From positions 1 to 64,000 of the forward strand of contig NZ_PQHZ01000012.1 of assembly GCF_003385185.1 (NCBI RefSeq): DNA of 64,000 nucleotides. The letters are read 5' to 3'. Source of the stretch: Amycolatopsis palatopharyngis (lineage in GTDB: Bacteria > Actinomycetota > Actinomycetes > Mycobacteriales > Pseudonocardiaceae). How positions within the stretch are numbered: the stretch's first letter is position 1; the number at the start of each line of letters is the position of its first letter. Under the pieces are notes generated by a model. The model was not told the DNA's origin, ran no database searches, and worked only from the letters and a program-made list of their open reading frames with translations. This document shows positions 45,008 through 54,542 of the stretch, in pieces. A program made the translations under genes and the position numbers.

Positions 45008-47830
45008 CTAAACGTCGGCTGGCCGGAGCCGATCCAGTTCTGCCCGGATTTCCACGGCGGAGCGGGAACTGACCCGCTCGTGCAGCTCGAGCGCGACCCT
45101 GAGCTGCTCACGCGCCGCCGACACGTCACCGCGCGCGCCTAAGATCCGGCCAAGAGTGAGCCTCGCCACACCCTCTTGCAGAACGAACTCGCGGGCGACG
45201 GTGAGTTCGATCGACTCCCGCGCGTAGCGTTCCGCCTCGATCGGCTCGCCAACTGCAAGGTGCAGTTCGGCAAGGTTGTTCAGCGACACCACCGCATAGC
45301 TGTCGTCGCCGAGCTCCCGGTCCACGCGCAGCGAGGCACGCTGATGATCGATCGCTTCGGCGTACCTGCCCGCCCACTTCTCCGCCTCCGCGCAGTTGTT
45401 CAGCGCCTGGCCGAGCAACGCCAGGTCACCGTTGCGTTCTGTCTCCTCGATCGCCGTCCGCAGCCGGCTGATCGCCTCGTCGTCCCTGCCGGAGAGGACG
45501 AGGGCACAACCGACGTGGATGTCCGCGGAGATCCGCAGCCGGTCGTCGCCAAGCCGCCGCGCGAGGTCAAGGGCCGTCTCCGCGTCGGTCAGGCTGCCTT
45601 CGGCCTGCCCGAACGTCAGCGCAACGGCACATCTGGAGATCAACATCCAACAACGCCCCAGCTCACTGCCTGCCGCCTCGGCCGCGGTCAGACCGAGCTC
45701 CACCAGCCGGGTCCATTCGTCCCACCACGGCCGCACCACGCGGTAGGTGTGCACCACCCTCGCCAGTTGCCACGCGTCCTCATGGGCACCCGATCCATTC
45801 GCCGCCTCGATCACGGACAACAGGTTCGCCCATTCCCCGGCGAACCAGTCCAGCGCTTCGTCGAAGGTGTTCAGCGGGGGCAGCGCCGCACTGGCCTCGG
45901 CCAGCAGTCCGGTGAAGTCAAGCGGGTCCACGATCCGCAGGAGGCGCCTGCGTGCCCGGTCCGCCACTACCTGGTAGTACCGCACCGCGCAGGCCAGTAG
46001 CTCCGACCGTTCCGCCTCGGTCAGCTCTGCCTCGGCCAGTTCACGCACGTAAAGCCGCACCAGGTCGTGGCAGGTGAACCGATCCCGCTGCGGTTCGACC
46101 AGCAGATGGTTGGCCACCAGCAGCCGCAGCCTGCGCCGGGCCTCGCCGACCTCCACGTCGCAGAGCACCGCGAGCAGTCGCGGGTCCACTTCGGCGAACG
46201 GCAGGACCCCGATCGCCCGCAGTGTCAGGGCGATCTCGCTATCCAGCCCCCGGTAGGACAGATCGAGAGCGGCGCGCACGCTGGCCGCGCCGCCATCGGT
46301 TTCCAGTGCCGACAACCTGGTCCGCTCGTTGGCAAGGTCCTCCAGCAACTCCGCGCCGATCCACTGTGGACTTTCCGCCAGCCGGGCTCCCGCGATCCGC
46401 AGGGCCAGCGGCAGGTAGTCACACAGCCGTGCCAGCCGTTCGTTGCGGTCATCGACAGCCGTGCCCGCCAGTTCCTCGATCAGCCGCACCGCATCGTCGG
46501 CGGCCAGCACATCCAGCGCGCGTAGCCGCGCGGTGTTGCTGACGGCGAGTCCGTCCAACCTGGAACGGCTGGTCACCAACGTCATCGAGTGCGAACCCGG
46601 TGGCAGCAAAGGGCGAACCTGCTCCGCCGACCTCGCGTCGTCCAGCACCACCAGCACCCTGCGGCCGGCCAGCAGTGATCGGTAGAGCGCGACCCGCTCG
46701 TGCAGCCGATCCGGCAACTCGGACGCGACGACGCCGAGCCCGAGAAGAAACTGGTTGAGCACCTCGGCAGGGCCGAGTGCGGGCATCCGTGGATCGAATC
46801 CGCGCAGCGAGGCGAAGAGCACGCCGTCCACGAACTGCCCGGTCGCCCGGTGCGCCCACCAGACCACGAGTGCGCTCTTGCCGACTCCGGCAGGGCCGGT
46901 GAGCACACCGATGGCTCCTGCCCCTACGTCGGCAAGCGCGCTCAGCTCATCGAGCCAGGACAACTCCTCGTTCCGTCCGGCAAGGCCGGGGAGCGCGGCG
47001 GGCAACTGGGCCGGTACCAGCGCAACGGTGCCCCCGGTTTCCGTGCCCACCAGATCGTCCCGCAGCAACCGGTCGTGCAGATGGCGCAGCTCGGGGCCCG
47101 GGTCGATGCCGAGTTGCTCGGTCACGTATTGCGAGACCTGGCGATAGACATCGAGCGCATCTGCCCTTCTACCGGCCCGGTACAGCGCGAGCATGAGCTG
47201 ACCGACGGTGCGCTCAGCCGCCGGATTCTCCCGCACCAGCGGCGTGAGTTCCGCGATCAGCTCGGCGTGCCTGCCCAGCTCCAGGTCGGCGTCCACCCTG
47301 GCTCCGTGCACGGCCAGCCGCAGCTCCTCGAGTGCGGGTGCCGCCACGGACTGCGGAACACCACCGAGGACCGGTCCGCGCCACAGCGCGAAAGCCTCAC
47401 GCAGCAGTTCCGCACGTAACGCCAACGGTGCGACCGCCGCTCGCTCCAACAGGGCCCGTGCGCGGTGCACGTCGATCCGATCCGGATCGACGTGCAGCTG
47501 GTATCCCGGTGGCGCGGTGCGGATCCGGGCCGACTCCGCGCTGTCCGCGCGGTCCTCCCCGTACACCGATCTCAGCACCCGCCGCAGGTGGGACACGTTG
47601 CCGTGCACGATGGTTCGTGCTGTCGCGGGTGGCTCGTGTCCCCACAGGGCATCGATGATGTCGTCGAGCGTCACGACCTCGTTCGCGTCCAGTGCGAGCA
47701 GCGCGAGCAGGCCACGAACCCCGGGTCCCCCGACCGGTATCGCCTTCCCGTTCCGCAACAGTTGCACCGGGCCAAGCAGGCGAATGCGCACATCCGGCCC
47801 AGCGCCGTCGTGAATATCCCGTTCGTCCAC
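45008..47830 (-). CDS. AfsR/SARP-family regulator with NB-ARC and TPR domains
   Basis: A 940-residue regulator. N-terminal OmpR-like DNA-binding domain (VRIRLLGPVQLLRNGKAIPV, VTLDDIIDALWGHEPP, RTAPPGYQLHVD), bacterial transcriptional activation domain (ALLEEL to LGIDPGPELRHLHDRLL, ~100-250), an NB-ARC ATPase (Walker A VLTGPAGVGKSALVVWWA; Walker B RRVLVVLDDARS; LPLALRIAGARLAE) and C-terminal TPR repeats (ALNNCAEAEKWAGRYAEAID and following). AfsR-type proteins activate secondary metabolism in response to kinases. GTG 47830 is chosen because the SARP domain follows; GTG/ATG 47902 is possible. No biosynthetic cluster is adjacent. Confidence 0.9.
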   Translation of the reverse strand: MDERDIHDGAGPDVRIRLLGPVQLLRNGKAIPVGGPGVRGLLALLALDANEVVTLDDIIDALWGHEPPATARTIVHGNVSHLRRVLRSVYGEDRADSAESARIRTAPPGYQLHVDPDRIDVHRARALLERAAVAPLALRAELLREAFALWRGPVLGGVPQSVAAPALEELRLAVHGARVDADLELGRHAELIAELTPLVRENPAAERTVGQLMLALYRAGRRADALDVYRQVSQYVTEQLGIDPGPELRHLHDRLLRDDLVGTETGGTVALVPAQLPAALPGLAGRNEELSWLDELSALADVGAGAIGVLTGPAGVGKSALVVWWAHRATGQFVDGVLFASLRGFDPRMPALGPAEVLNQFLLGLGVVASELPDRLHERVALYRSLLAGRRVLVVLDDARSAEQVRPLLPPGSHSMTLVTSRSRLDGLAVSNTARLRALDVLAADDAVRLIEELAGTAVDDRNERLARLCDYLPLALRIAGARLAESPQWIGAELLEDLANERTRLSALETDGGAASVRAALDLSYRGLDSEIALTLRAIGVLPFAEVDPRLLAVLCDVEVGEARRRLRLLVANHLLVEPQRDRFTCHDLVRLYVRELAEAELTEAERSELLACAVRYYQVVADRARRRLLRIVDPLDFTGLLAEASAALPPLNTFDEALDWFAGEWANLLSVIEAANGSGAHEDAWQLARVVHTYRVVRPWWDEWTRLVELGLTAAEAAGSELGRCWMLISRCAVALTFGQAEGSLTDAETALDLARRLGDDRLRISADIHVGCALVLSGRDDEAISRLRTAIEETERNGDLALLGQALNNCAEAEKWAGRYAEAIDHQRASLRVDRELGDDSYAVVSLNNLAELHLAVGEPIEAERYARESIELTVAREFVLQEGVARLTLGRILGARGDVSAAREQLRVALELHERVSSRSAVEIRAELDRLRPADV

Positions 47831-47962
47831 GTCCCGTCCCCCCGGTCGGTCTCCAACGAGAAGCCGAACGTATCGCGAACAACGGTGTCCACGGATACGC
47901 AACAGTCATTTCGCTTGAGACGACACCAAAGGTCGTCACCCGTTCGGCGGGAGCGGACACAA

Positions 47963-48009
47963 GTACGGCCCCGTGCCATCAGTCCCGATCTGATGGCGCG
48001 GGGCCGTAC
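47963..48009. terminator. 20-bp-stem hairpin between SARP gene and ectD
   Basis: 47963-47982 (GTACGGCCCCGTGCCATCAG) pairs with 47990-48009, 19 of 20 bases, 7-base loop TCCCGAT. It lies ~220 bp beyond the ectD stop and ~130 bp in front of the SARP start, so it may be a second terminator or a regulatory palindrome. The rest of 47831-48224 shows no gene. Confidence 0.5.
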
Positions 48010-48173
48010 TCGGTGGTGCTTGCGGCGGACTCGCAGGACGATCCACCAGGTGTTGCCGTAGGCAGCGATACGGGAGCTCACCCCGAGCAGAAACCCGTTC
48101 CACTGTCATCGGCAACGATCACGCCGGCGACGGCCCGAGACCGGGCCGACCGCGTGACCGGCATAACATAACA

Positions 48174-48212
48174 GGGTGCGGTCGGACCGCTACAAGCGGC
48201 CCGACCACACCC
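48174..48212 (-). terminator. terminator of the ectABCD operon
   Basis: 48174-48191 (GGGTGCGGTCGGACCGCT) pairs with 48195-48212 with two mismatched positions and a 3-base loop, starting 13 bases after the ectD stop. Confidence 0.8.
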
Positions 48213-48224
48213 TTGGCGCCCGAC

Positions 48225-49127
48225 CTAACGGGACAGCGGAGTGAAGTCCCGGCTACCGATGAAGTTGGGCCGGGGCTTACCCGCCGCGTAGGGCTCCACC
48301 AGCGCGTTCTCCACACTGTTGAACACCAGGAAGATGTTCGAGCGCGGGTACGGCGTGATGTTGTTGCCCGATCCGTGCATGATGTTGGAGTCGAACCAGA
48401 GCGCCGAACCGGCAGGGCCGGTGAACTGGTCGATCCCGCACTCCGCGGCGAGCTTCGTGATGTCGTTCTCGCTCGGAACACCGATCTTCTGTTCCTTGAG
48501 CGAGGTCTTGTAGTAGTCGTCCGGTGTCTCCCCGACGCACTGCACGAATGTGCGCTGCGAGCCGGGCATCACCATCAGACCACCGTTGAACGGGTAATTG
48601 TCGGTGAGTGCGATCGAGCAGCTCACCGAGCGAGGACGCGGCATGCCATCCTCGGCGTGCCAGGTCTCGAAGTCGGAGTGCCAGTAGAAACCGGACCCCT
48701 TGAAGCCGGGCATGTAGTTGACCCGGCTCTGGTGAACATAGACCTCCGAGCCGAGGATCTGCCGAGCCCGGTCGAGCACCCTTGGGTCCCGCACCAGCTC
48801 GCCGATCAGTTCACTGATCTTGTGCACCTCGAAGATGGAACGGACTTCGCCGAACTCCTTCTCGGTGATGACGCGCTCGTCTGCCTTGAGCTCGTCGTCC
48901 GAGGACAACCGGACCAGTTCCTGCCAGTAGCCCTGGACCTCCGCAGGTGAGAGCAGTCCCTCCACGACCGAGAATCCCTTTGCGTCGTGCGAGGCGAGGG
49001 TGGCCGCGTCGATCGGTCCGTCGGATTCGCCGCCCCAGACGGTCGGATCCAGTCGGTCGATGAGCTGCGCCTCGCCAGGGATGCGGGTCGGGTAACTGTC
49101 CTCCACACGGGTGTCCGTGAGCGTCAA
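48225..49127 (-). CDS. ectD: ectoine hydroxylase
   Basis: A 300-residue Fe(II)/2-oxoglutarate dioxygenase making 5-hydroxyectoine. Iron ligands are the HxD of FYWHSDFETWHAEDGMPRPR and the distal His of SNIMHGSGNN; VSCSIALTDNYPFNGGLMVM and MPGSQRTFVQCVGETPDDYY are EctD blocks. Last gene of the operon, 105 bp after ectC. Protects against salt and heat stress together with ectoine. Confidence 0.96.
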   Translation of the reverse strand: MTLTDTRVEDSYPTRIPGEAQLIDRLDPTVWGGESDGPIDAATLASHDAKGFSVVEGLLSPAEVQGYWQELVRLSSDDELKADERVITEKEFGEVRSIFEVHKISELIGELVRDPRVLDRARQILGSEVYVHQSRVNYMPGFKGSGFYWHSDFETWHAEDGMPRPRSVSCSIALTDNYPFNGGLMVMPGSQRTFVQCVGETPDDYYKTSLKEQKIGVPSENDITKLAAECGIDQFTGPAGSALWFDSNIMHGSGNNITPYPRSNIFLVFNSVENALVEPYAAGKPRPNFIGSRDFTPLSR

Positions 49128-49232
49128 GCTGCTCGCCTCCTAAATTTTATTGTTTCGAATTGCCCCATTCATTGGTGGTGGTGAGGAGCACCGGTCAGTT
49201 CGGGAGTTTGTGTTCGGAACGCGCGGAGACGC

Positions 49233-49625
49233 TCAGTCCTCTTCGCGCACAATCGGATACACACCGTTCTCGTCGTGCACCTCGCGGCCGGTGACCGGCG
49301 GGTTGAACACGCAGACGGTGCGCATGTCGGTCTTGGGCCGTACCTGGTGCTTGTCGTGATTGTTCAGCAGGTACAGCGATCCAGGCTTGAGCTGGTGGGT
49401 CTCACCGGTTGCCTTGTCGGTGATTTCCCCTTCACCCTCGAAAACAAACACCGCTTCGATGTGGTTCGCGTACCAAAAATCGTTGACCGTGCCCGCGTAG
49501 AGGGTGGTCTCGTGCACGGAGAAGCCGGCCTTCTCCTTGGCCAGGATGATGCGCTTGCTCCGCCAGTTCTCCGTCTTGATGTCGGAGTCGGTGTCGGTGA
49601 TCTCGTCGAGGGTGCGGACGATCAA
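49233..49625 (-). CDS. ectC: ectoine synthase
   Basis: A 130-residue cupin that cyclises N-gamma-acetyl-DAB to ectoine. [80 protein letters not shown] and [20 protein letters not shown] are near-canonical. 50 bp after ectB. Confidence 0.97.
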   Translation of the reverse strand: MIVRTLDEITDTDSDIKTENWRSKRIILAKEKAGFSVHETTLYAGTVNDFWYANHIEAVFVFEGEGEITDKATGETHQLKPGSLYLLNNHDKHQVRPKTDMRTVCVFNPPVTGREVHDENGVYPIVREED

Positions 49626-49675
49626 AGCGTGCTCCTTGAAGTGTCGTTAAATTTTTGCTGTCCGGCAGGACCGTC

Positions 49676-50929
49676 TCAGGCGGACAGTACGGACCGGACG
49701 GACTCGGTGATGATCTCCAGGCCCTGGGAGAACTCGGCATCGGTCGTGGTCAGCGGCGGCAGCAGCTTCATGACCTCGCCGTCGGGGCCGGAGGTCTCCA
49801 TCAGCAGGCCGCGCTCGAAGGCCGCGGCACACACCTTGCCGGCCAGCTCCCCGTTGGGGAACTCGAGTCCGCGCGCCAGGCCCCTGCCCTTGGCCGTGAG
49901 GCCCACGTCCGGGTACGAGTCGGCGATCTCCGACAGCGCGGCGCCGACGCGCTCGCCCTTGGCCCTGGTCGCCTTCTCCAGCTCGTCGTCGCTCCAGTAG
50001 GTACGCAGCGACTCGGCGGCGGTGACGAACGCGGGGTTGATGCCACGGAAGGTGCCGTTGTGCTCGCCCGGCTCCCAGACATCGAGTTCGGGCTTGATCA
50101 GCGTCACCGCCATCGGCAGGCCGTAACCGCTGATGGACTTGGACAGGCAGATCATGTCCGGCTCGATACCCGCGTCCTCGAAGCTGAAGAACGGCCCGGT
50201 ACGGCCGCAGCCCATCTGGACGTCGTCGAGGATCAACAGGATGCCGTGCCGCTTGCACAGCTCGGAAAGGCCCTTCAGCCACTCCAGTCGCGCGGCATTG
50301 ATGCCGCCCTCACCCTGGACGCTCTCGACGATGACCGCCGCGGGCTCGTTCAGACCACTGCCGGAGTCCTGCAGCAGCCGGTCGAAGTAGAGGAAGTCGG
50401 GGTACGCGCCGTCGAAGTACTTGTCGTACGGCATCGGGGTCGCGTGGACCAGCGGGATGCCCGCACCACCGCGCTTCATCGAGTTACCGGTGACCGAAAG
50501 GGCACCCAGGGTCATCCCGTGGAAGGCGTTGGTGAAGTTGATGACCGACTCCTTGCCGGTCACCTTGCGCGCGAGCTTCAGTGCGGCTTCCACCGCGTTC
50601 GCGCCACCTGGCCCGGGGAAGACGACCTTGTACTCCATCGAACGCGGCTTGAGCAGCACGTCGTCGACGGTCTGCAGGAAGTCCCGCTTCGCGGTGGTGT
50701 ACATGTCGAGCGAATGGGTGACGCCGTCACGGGAGATGTAGTCGATCAGCGCCTGCTTCAGCACCGGGTTGTTGTGCCCGTAGTTGAGCGCCCCCGCTCC
50801 GGCGAAGAAGTCAAGGTAGGCCTTGCCGTCCTCGGCGTACTGCCAGCTACCTTGCGCTCGATCGAACACGACCGGCCAGCCACGACTGTAGCTGCGCACT
50901 TCCGATTCGAGCGTTTCGAAGATGCTCAC
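49676..50929 (-). CDS. ectB: diaminobutyrate--2-oxoglutarate aminotransferase
   Basis: A 417-residue class-III PLP aminotransferase forming L-2,4-diaminobutyrate from aspartate semialdehyde. FFAGAGALNYGHNNPVLKQA, FPGPGGANAVEAALKLARKV, HGMTLGALSVTGN, LILDDVQMGCGRTGPFFSFE and the PLP lysine region MICLSKSISGYGLPMAVT are visible. GTG 50929 is preceded by GGAG; the longer open frame overlaps ectA and is rejected. Confidence 0.96.
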   Translation of the reverse strand: MSIFETLESEVRSYSRGWPVVFDRAQGSWQYAEDGKAYLDFFAGAGALNYGHNNPVLKQALIDYISRDGVTHSLDMYTTAKRDFLQTVDDVLLKPRSMEYKVVFPGPGGANAVEAALKLARKVTGKESVINFTNAFHGMTLGALSVTGNSMKRGGAGIPLVHATPMPYDKYFDGAYPDFLYFDRLLQDSGSGLNEPAAVIVESVQGEGGINAARLEWLKGLSELCKRHGILLILDDVQMGCGRTGPFFSFEDAGIEPDMICLSKSISGYGLPMAVTLIKPELDVWEPGEHNGTFRGINPAFVTAAESLRTYWSDDELEKATRAKGERVGAALSEIADSYPDVGLTAKGRGLARGLEFPNGELAGKVCAAAFERGLLMETSGPDGEVMKLLPPLTTTDAEFSQGLEIITESVRSVLSA

Positions 50930-50979
50930 GCTTGCTCCGTCTCTCAGTTCTCTTATCAGCATTGTCCCCTGTGGAGGAC

Positions 50980-51534
50980 TCAGCCGCTTGCCACGTTCCG
51001 GGGCGCCAACGGCCCGATCAGGTAGTGGTCCTCCGGCTCGTGCTCGTCCGGGAAGTCGTCGGCCGCGAACAGTGCGGAGGACTTCAACTCGGCGTCCCAG
51101 CGCTTCGCGAAGGACGTGAAGAGCCGAATCGAGGCCTCGTTGTCCGGGGTGATGGTGGTTTCCAGGTACTGGACTCCCCCGGCGTCGACGAGCCCGTCGA
51201 ACAGTGCGTCGAGGAGCTTCCCGGCGAGACCACGACCTCGCTGCGAGGAGTCCACCGCTACTTGCCAGACCACAACGGCGTCGGGCGCGTCCTGCCTGCG
51301 GTAGCCCATCACGAAGCCGACTGGCTCGCCGTCGACTCTGGCGACGACGGAGGTGGAGGCGAAATCGTGGCACCACAGAAGGTAGGCGTATGACGAGTTG
51401 AGATCCAGCTTTTGTGAATCACGCGCAATTCGCCAGAGCGCCGCGCCGTCGGACTTGGACGGGTTCTCGATCACCACGTCGCCGACCGCTGCTCGATTAT
51501 CGCCGTTGGCACGGTCTGAGTGCTTTCCGGACAT
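50980..51534 (-). CDS. ectA: L-2,4-diaminobutyrate N-acetyltransferase
   Basis: A 184-residue GNAT enzyme; acetyl-CoA motif region VWQVAVDSSQRGRGLAGKLL, plus LDLNSSYAYLLWCHDFASTS and FVMGYRRQDAPDAVVVWQ typical of EctA. First gene of ectABCD. ATG 51534 has a poor ribosome site (TTAAGTTGCATTGAT upstream), so weak initiation or a leaderless start is possible. No ectR or ask_ect gene accompanies the cluster. Confidence 0.95.
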   Translation of the reverse strand: MSGKHSDRANGDNRAAVGDVVIENPSKSDGAALWRIARDSQKLDLNSSYAYLLWCHDFASTSVVARVDGEPVGFVMGYRRQDAPDAVVVWQVAVDSSQRGRGLAGKLLDALFDGLVDAGGVQYLETTITPDNEASIRLFTSFAKRWDAELKSSALFAADDFPDEHEPEDHYLIGPLAPRNVASG

Positions 51535-52001
51535 ATCAATGCAACTTAACAGACCAGTTTCCGCAGCTCAGCCCACGCCGCTACGAGCAAGCGAGCTACC
51601 TGCGAAGATGACGAATCACCTGTGACAATGACGACATAGATCTACCGATCATGCCCAGGGGTGTGCTATGTGCACAACCTGCATGGCCACCGCGCCTTAC
51701 GGCGACACGCAAGACCGTGACCAGCACGGGGGCACCTTCTACCGCTTACCGTAGTGGCATCGCCACGGAAATGCGAGCGACGGAAGGGCGATTCTCCGGC
51801 GACGGGGAGCAACCCTGGCGACTGAGCGTGACCAACTGATTCGCGACCGCTGTGGGTTTGCGCAAATTTCGCCGACTCGTTCACCTTTTCGAAAACGTGA
51901 TCTGCCCGGCACCGAAGCGTCATCCCCTGTCGGGCAATTTTGAAGAATCTCCGACGAATAGTGAAATGGACCACCTCGGTCGATTTCACTAGTCTTCGAT
52001 C
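51535..52001. other. 467-bp intergenic region, ect promoter side
   Basis: Region between divergent ectA and the methyltransferase gene; it must hold both promoters. The right half (51840-52001) is less GC-rich than average. Apart from the small reading frame at 51668-51754, no gene, repeat or RNA structure was recognised. Confidence 0.5.
51668..51754 (+). CDS. possible 28-residue small protein
   Basis: ATG 51668 has AGGGG six bases upstream and opens a 28-codon frame starting MCTTCMATAPYGDTQ (CxxC) and ending GGTFYRLP. No family recognised. The good ribosome site is the only positive evidence; chance is possible. Confidence 0.25.
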   Translation: MCTTCMATAPYGDTQDRDQHGGTFYRLP

Positions 52002-52640
52002 ATGACAACCGCGGATGCCGGATCCCTGTTCGACGATCTCGCTCCTGGCTACGACGAAGATCGCTTTCACGAGTCCGTCGCCGAAGCCCTTGTCCAGGGC
52101 CTCATCCCGATGACCTCGCCACCGGTCGTGCTGGACATCGCCACCGGTACCGGCTCCGCGGCATTCGCGGCGCTGCGACTCCTGGACGCACGCGGTCTCG
52201 TCGGAGTCGACATATCCCCGGCGATGATCGAGCGGGCGCGAGGCCGAGCCGTTGCGGAGGACAAGGCCGGGCGGATCGACTGGCGGATCGGCGAGGCTGT
52301 CCCGGCCCCGGTGCCGGACACCTCCACCGACGTCGTGCTGTGCGCCTCGGCGCTGCACTTCCTCGGCATGGCCGCGCTTCGTGACTGGCTTCGCGTGCTG
52401 CGTCCCGGCGGCCGGGTGGCGTTCAGCCTGCCGCCTGCCGACACCTTCCGCCCCTCCGGCGCCATCGCCGAACTCGTGGCCACCGACCTGCCACTCCCGC
52501 AGGACGCAGGCCAGGCCGCGGGTGTCGCCACCGCAGCCGGTTTCGAGCAGGCGACCGCGACACGACTTGACTTCGCCGGCGGGCGACCGCAAGCCGTCTT
52601 CCTCGTGCACGCATCCGCACCGGTGGACGTGCGAAGATGA
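52002..52640 (+). CDS. SAM-dependent methyltransferase
   Basis: A 212-residue class-I methyltransferase: FDDLAPGYDEDRFHESVAEA, motif I VVLDIATGTGSAAFAALRLL, post-I GLVGVDISPAMIERARGRA, motif II/III TDVVLCASALHFLGMAALRD and LRVLRPGGRVAFSLP. Small-molecule type (UbiE/Methyltransf_11-like); substrate unknown. Four bases before the HhH-GPD gene, so probably co-transcribed. Confidence 0.88.
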   Translation: MTTADAGSLFDDLAPGYDEDRFHESVAEALVQGLIPMTSPPVVLDIATGTGSAAFAALRLLDARGLVGVDISPAMIERARGRAVAEDKAGRIDWRIGEAVPAPVPDTSTDVVLCASALHFLGMAALRDWLRVLRPGGRVAFSLPPADTFRPSGAIAELVATDLPLPQDAGQAAGVATAAGFEQATATRLDFAGGRPQAVFLVHASAPVDVRR

Positions 52641-52644
52641 CGCC

Positions 52645-53217
52645 ATGGCGAAGAAGCTACGACTGACCGGCGACGCCGAGGCTGACAAGCTACTCAGCGA
52701 GGATCCGTTCGCCTTGCTCACGGGGATGCTGCTCGATCAGCAGATCGCGATGGAGGTCGCCTTCAACGGTCCACGGAAGATCGCGGAGCGGATGGACGGG
52801 TTCGACGTCACCAAGATCGCCGAAGCCGATCTCGACGAGTTCGTCGAAATGTGTGTACAGAAGCCGGCCATCCATCGCTACGGGGGCTCGATGGCGCGCC
52901 GGGTACACGCGCTCGCCGAGTACGTCGTGGAGAACTACGGCGGCAAGACCGACCGGATCTGGAAGGCAGGCAAGCCGGACGGGGCCGAAGTGCTCAAACG
53001 GCTCAAGGCACTGCCCGGGTTCGGCGACCAGAAGGCCCGCATCTTCCTGGCACTGCTCGGCAAGCAGCTCGGGGTCAAGCTCGATGGCTGGCGCGAGGCG
53101 GCCGGCGCCTACGGCGACGAAGGCTCCCGGCGCTCGATCGCGGACGTGACCAGCGCCGATTCCCTTACCGAGGTGCGCGAGTTCAAGAAAGCGGCCAAGG
53201 CGGCGGCGAAGAAGTAG
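52645..53217 (+). CDS. HhH-GPD-type base-excision repair protein
   Basis: A 190-residue protein with the helix-hairpin-helix/GPD fold of DNA glycosylases: LLTGMLLDQQIAMEVAFNGP, RMDGFDVTKIAEADLDEFVE, and the hairpin LKALPGFGDQKARIFLALLG. It is the short actinobacterial HhH-GPD family without the iron-sulfur cluster. The expected catalytic Asp after the hairpin is not obvious (VKLDGWREA is the nearest), so the base specificity is open. Ends with a Lys/Ala-rich tail. Confidence 0.85.
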   Translation: MAKKLRLTGDAEADKLLSEDPFALLTGMLLDQQIAMEVAFNGPRKIAERMDGFDVTKIAEADLDEFVEMCVQKPAIHRYGGSMARRVHALAEYVVENYGGKTDRIWKAGKPDGAEVLKRLKALPGFGDQKARIFLALLGKQLGVKLDGWREAAGAYGDEGSRRSIADVTSADSLTEVREFKKAAKAAAKK

Positions 53218-53223
53218 CGGGAC

Positions 53224-54459
53224 TCAGTTGCCGAACAGGAGCAGGACCTGCACCTGGGCTTCGCCGACGGCCGCACCGAGCAGCGCGCCGGTGGTGATCA
53301 GTATCCACTCGTCCTGCTGGAACGCCGGACGTAGCAAGCCCTCGAACTCCTCCGCGTCGAGTTCCTTCATCTTCCGCACGAGGATGTTGCGGATGTCCAT
53401 CGCGTCCTCGGCGTAGTCCTCGACGTAGCGCATGGTTTCGGGCAGTCTGCGCATGATCTGCTCGGAGATGCCCAGCTTCATCTCCTGGTACCGCCTGCTT
53501 CCGACAGCGAGCACCACCAGTGGTTTGGCGATGCTCGCGTGCTTGGCCAGTTCCTCGTCCACCTGCCGCTGGATCAGCCCCAGCACCTTGTCCGACAGTG
53601 GCCCGCGCAGCACCGCCTCGATCACGTTGTGCGGGGTGATGATCTCCTTGGCGATCAACGACGCATAGGCCTCCGACACCTCGGCCCGGCGTTTGAGGAA
53701 CAACCCCTGCCACTCGAACAGGCCGAAATACCGCACCGGGTACCTCGGATGGAAGATCATCTTCAGTGCCAGCCAGTCGGTGAACCATCCGATGAACAGA
53801 CCGAACAGCGGCATGATGATCGGCAGCTTGAACAGGATCCAGACCGCCATCTGCACGACCCCGATCACGGCGCCGAAGTACAACCCGGACCTGGCGATGA
53901 ACTGGAACTCCTTGCGACCCGCCTCCTGGAAGATCCGGTTGAGCAGCTCCTTGTCCTTGACCAGGCTGGTCACGACCATGTCCTTGAGGTCGAACACCTC
54001 GTCCACATCGGCCTTGATGCTGTCCATCACCGTGCTCACCATGCGGGGCGCCTCGGCCTGCACGCGGCTGATCACCAAGCGCTGCACCCGGTTCGGCAGC
54101 GACTCCCACAACCCGGGCTGGTACTCGGCGGCGACGTCGCGCACGATCTCCTCGACGGCGGCGAGCAGGGGTTTCTCGATCTCCTTCGCGATGCGGTCCG
54201 CATCAAGGCGATCGATCACCTCGGCTGGCCGGATGAGTTGCTGCGTCATGGTGTCGCAGGCGATGCTCGCCATCCGGGCCGCCCGCTTCGGCACGATCCC
54301 CTGCCAGCCGAGAAACGGCTTCACCCCGACGAACTCCAGCGGCCGGAACATCATCCGGATCGCGACGAGTTTGGTCAGGTAACCGATGAGCGCCGCGACG
54401 ACCGGGATAGAGCTGTAAAGCAGCCAGTTGTCGATGAAGTCGTCGACGAGCGCACCCAT
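53224..54459 (-). CDS. DUF445 family membrane protein
   Basis: A 411-residue protein with membrane helices at the N-terminus (SSIPVVAALIGYLTKLVAIR), in the middle (IIMPLFGLFIGWFTDWLALK) and at the C-terminus (ILITTGALLGAAVGEAQVQV), separated by long helical segments. The repeated motif GYLTK-LA-RMMFRP / GWFTDWLALKMIFHP is the DUF445 hallmark. Function unknown. Start ATG 54459 after GAGGTGGTC; the in-frame ATG at 54507 is less likely. Confidence 0.85.
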   Translation of the reverse strand: MGALVDDFIDNWLLYSSIPVVAALIGYLTKLVAIRMMFRPLEFVGVKPFLGWQGIVPKRAARMASIACDTMTQQLIRPAEVIDRLDADRIAKEIEKPLLAAVEEIVRDVAAEYQPGLWESLPNRVQRLVISRVQAEAPRMVSTVMDSIKADVDEVFDLKDMVVTSLVKDKELLNRIFQEAGRKEFQFIARSGLYFGAVIGVVQMAVWILFKLPIIMPLFGLFIGWFTDWLALKMIFHPRYPVRYFGLFEWQGLFLKRRAEVSEAYASLIAKEIITPHNVIEAVLRGPLSDKVLGLIQRQVDEELAKHASIAKPLVVLAVGSRRYQEMKLGISEQIMRRLPETMRYVEDYAEDAMDIRNILVRKMKELDAEEFEGLLRPAFQQDEWILITTGALLGAAVGEAQVQVLLLFGN

Positions 54460-54542
54460 GACCACCTCGGTTCCCACTTGATCACCGCAACGAGTGACCA
54501 TGGTCACACGTCAGTGGGAAAAGCGCACCTGTTCGCAGAACG

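Noticed and set aside
49676..51376. 566-codon version of EctB
   Set aside because: The extra N-terminal part overlaps ectA in another frame; GTG 50929 with GGAG gives the family length.
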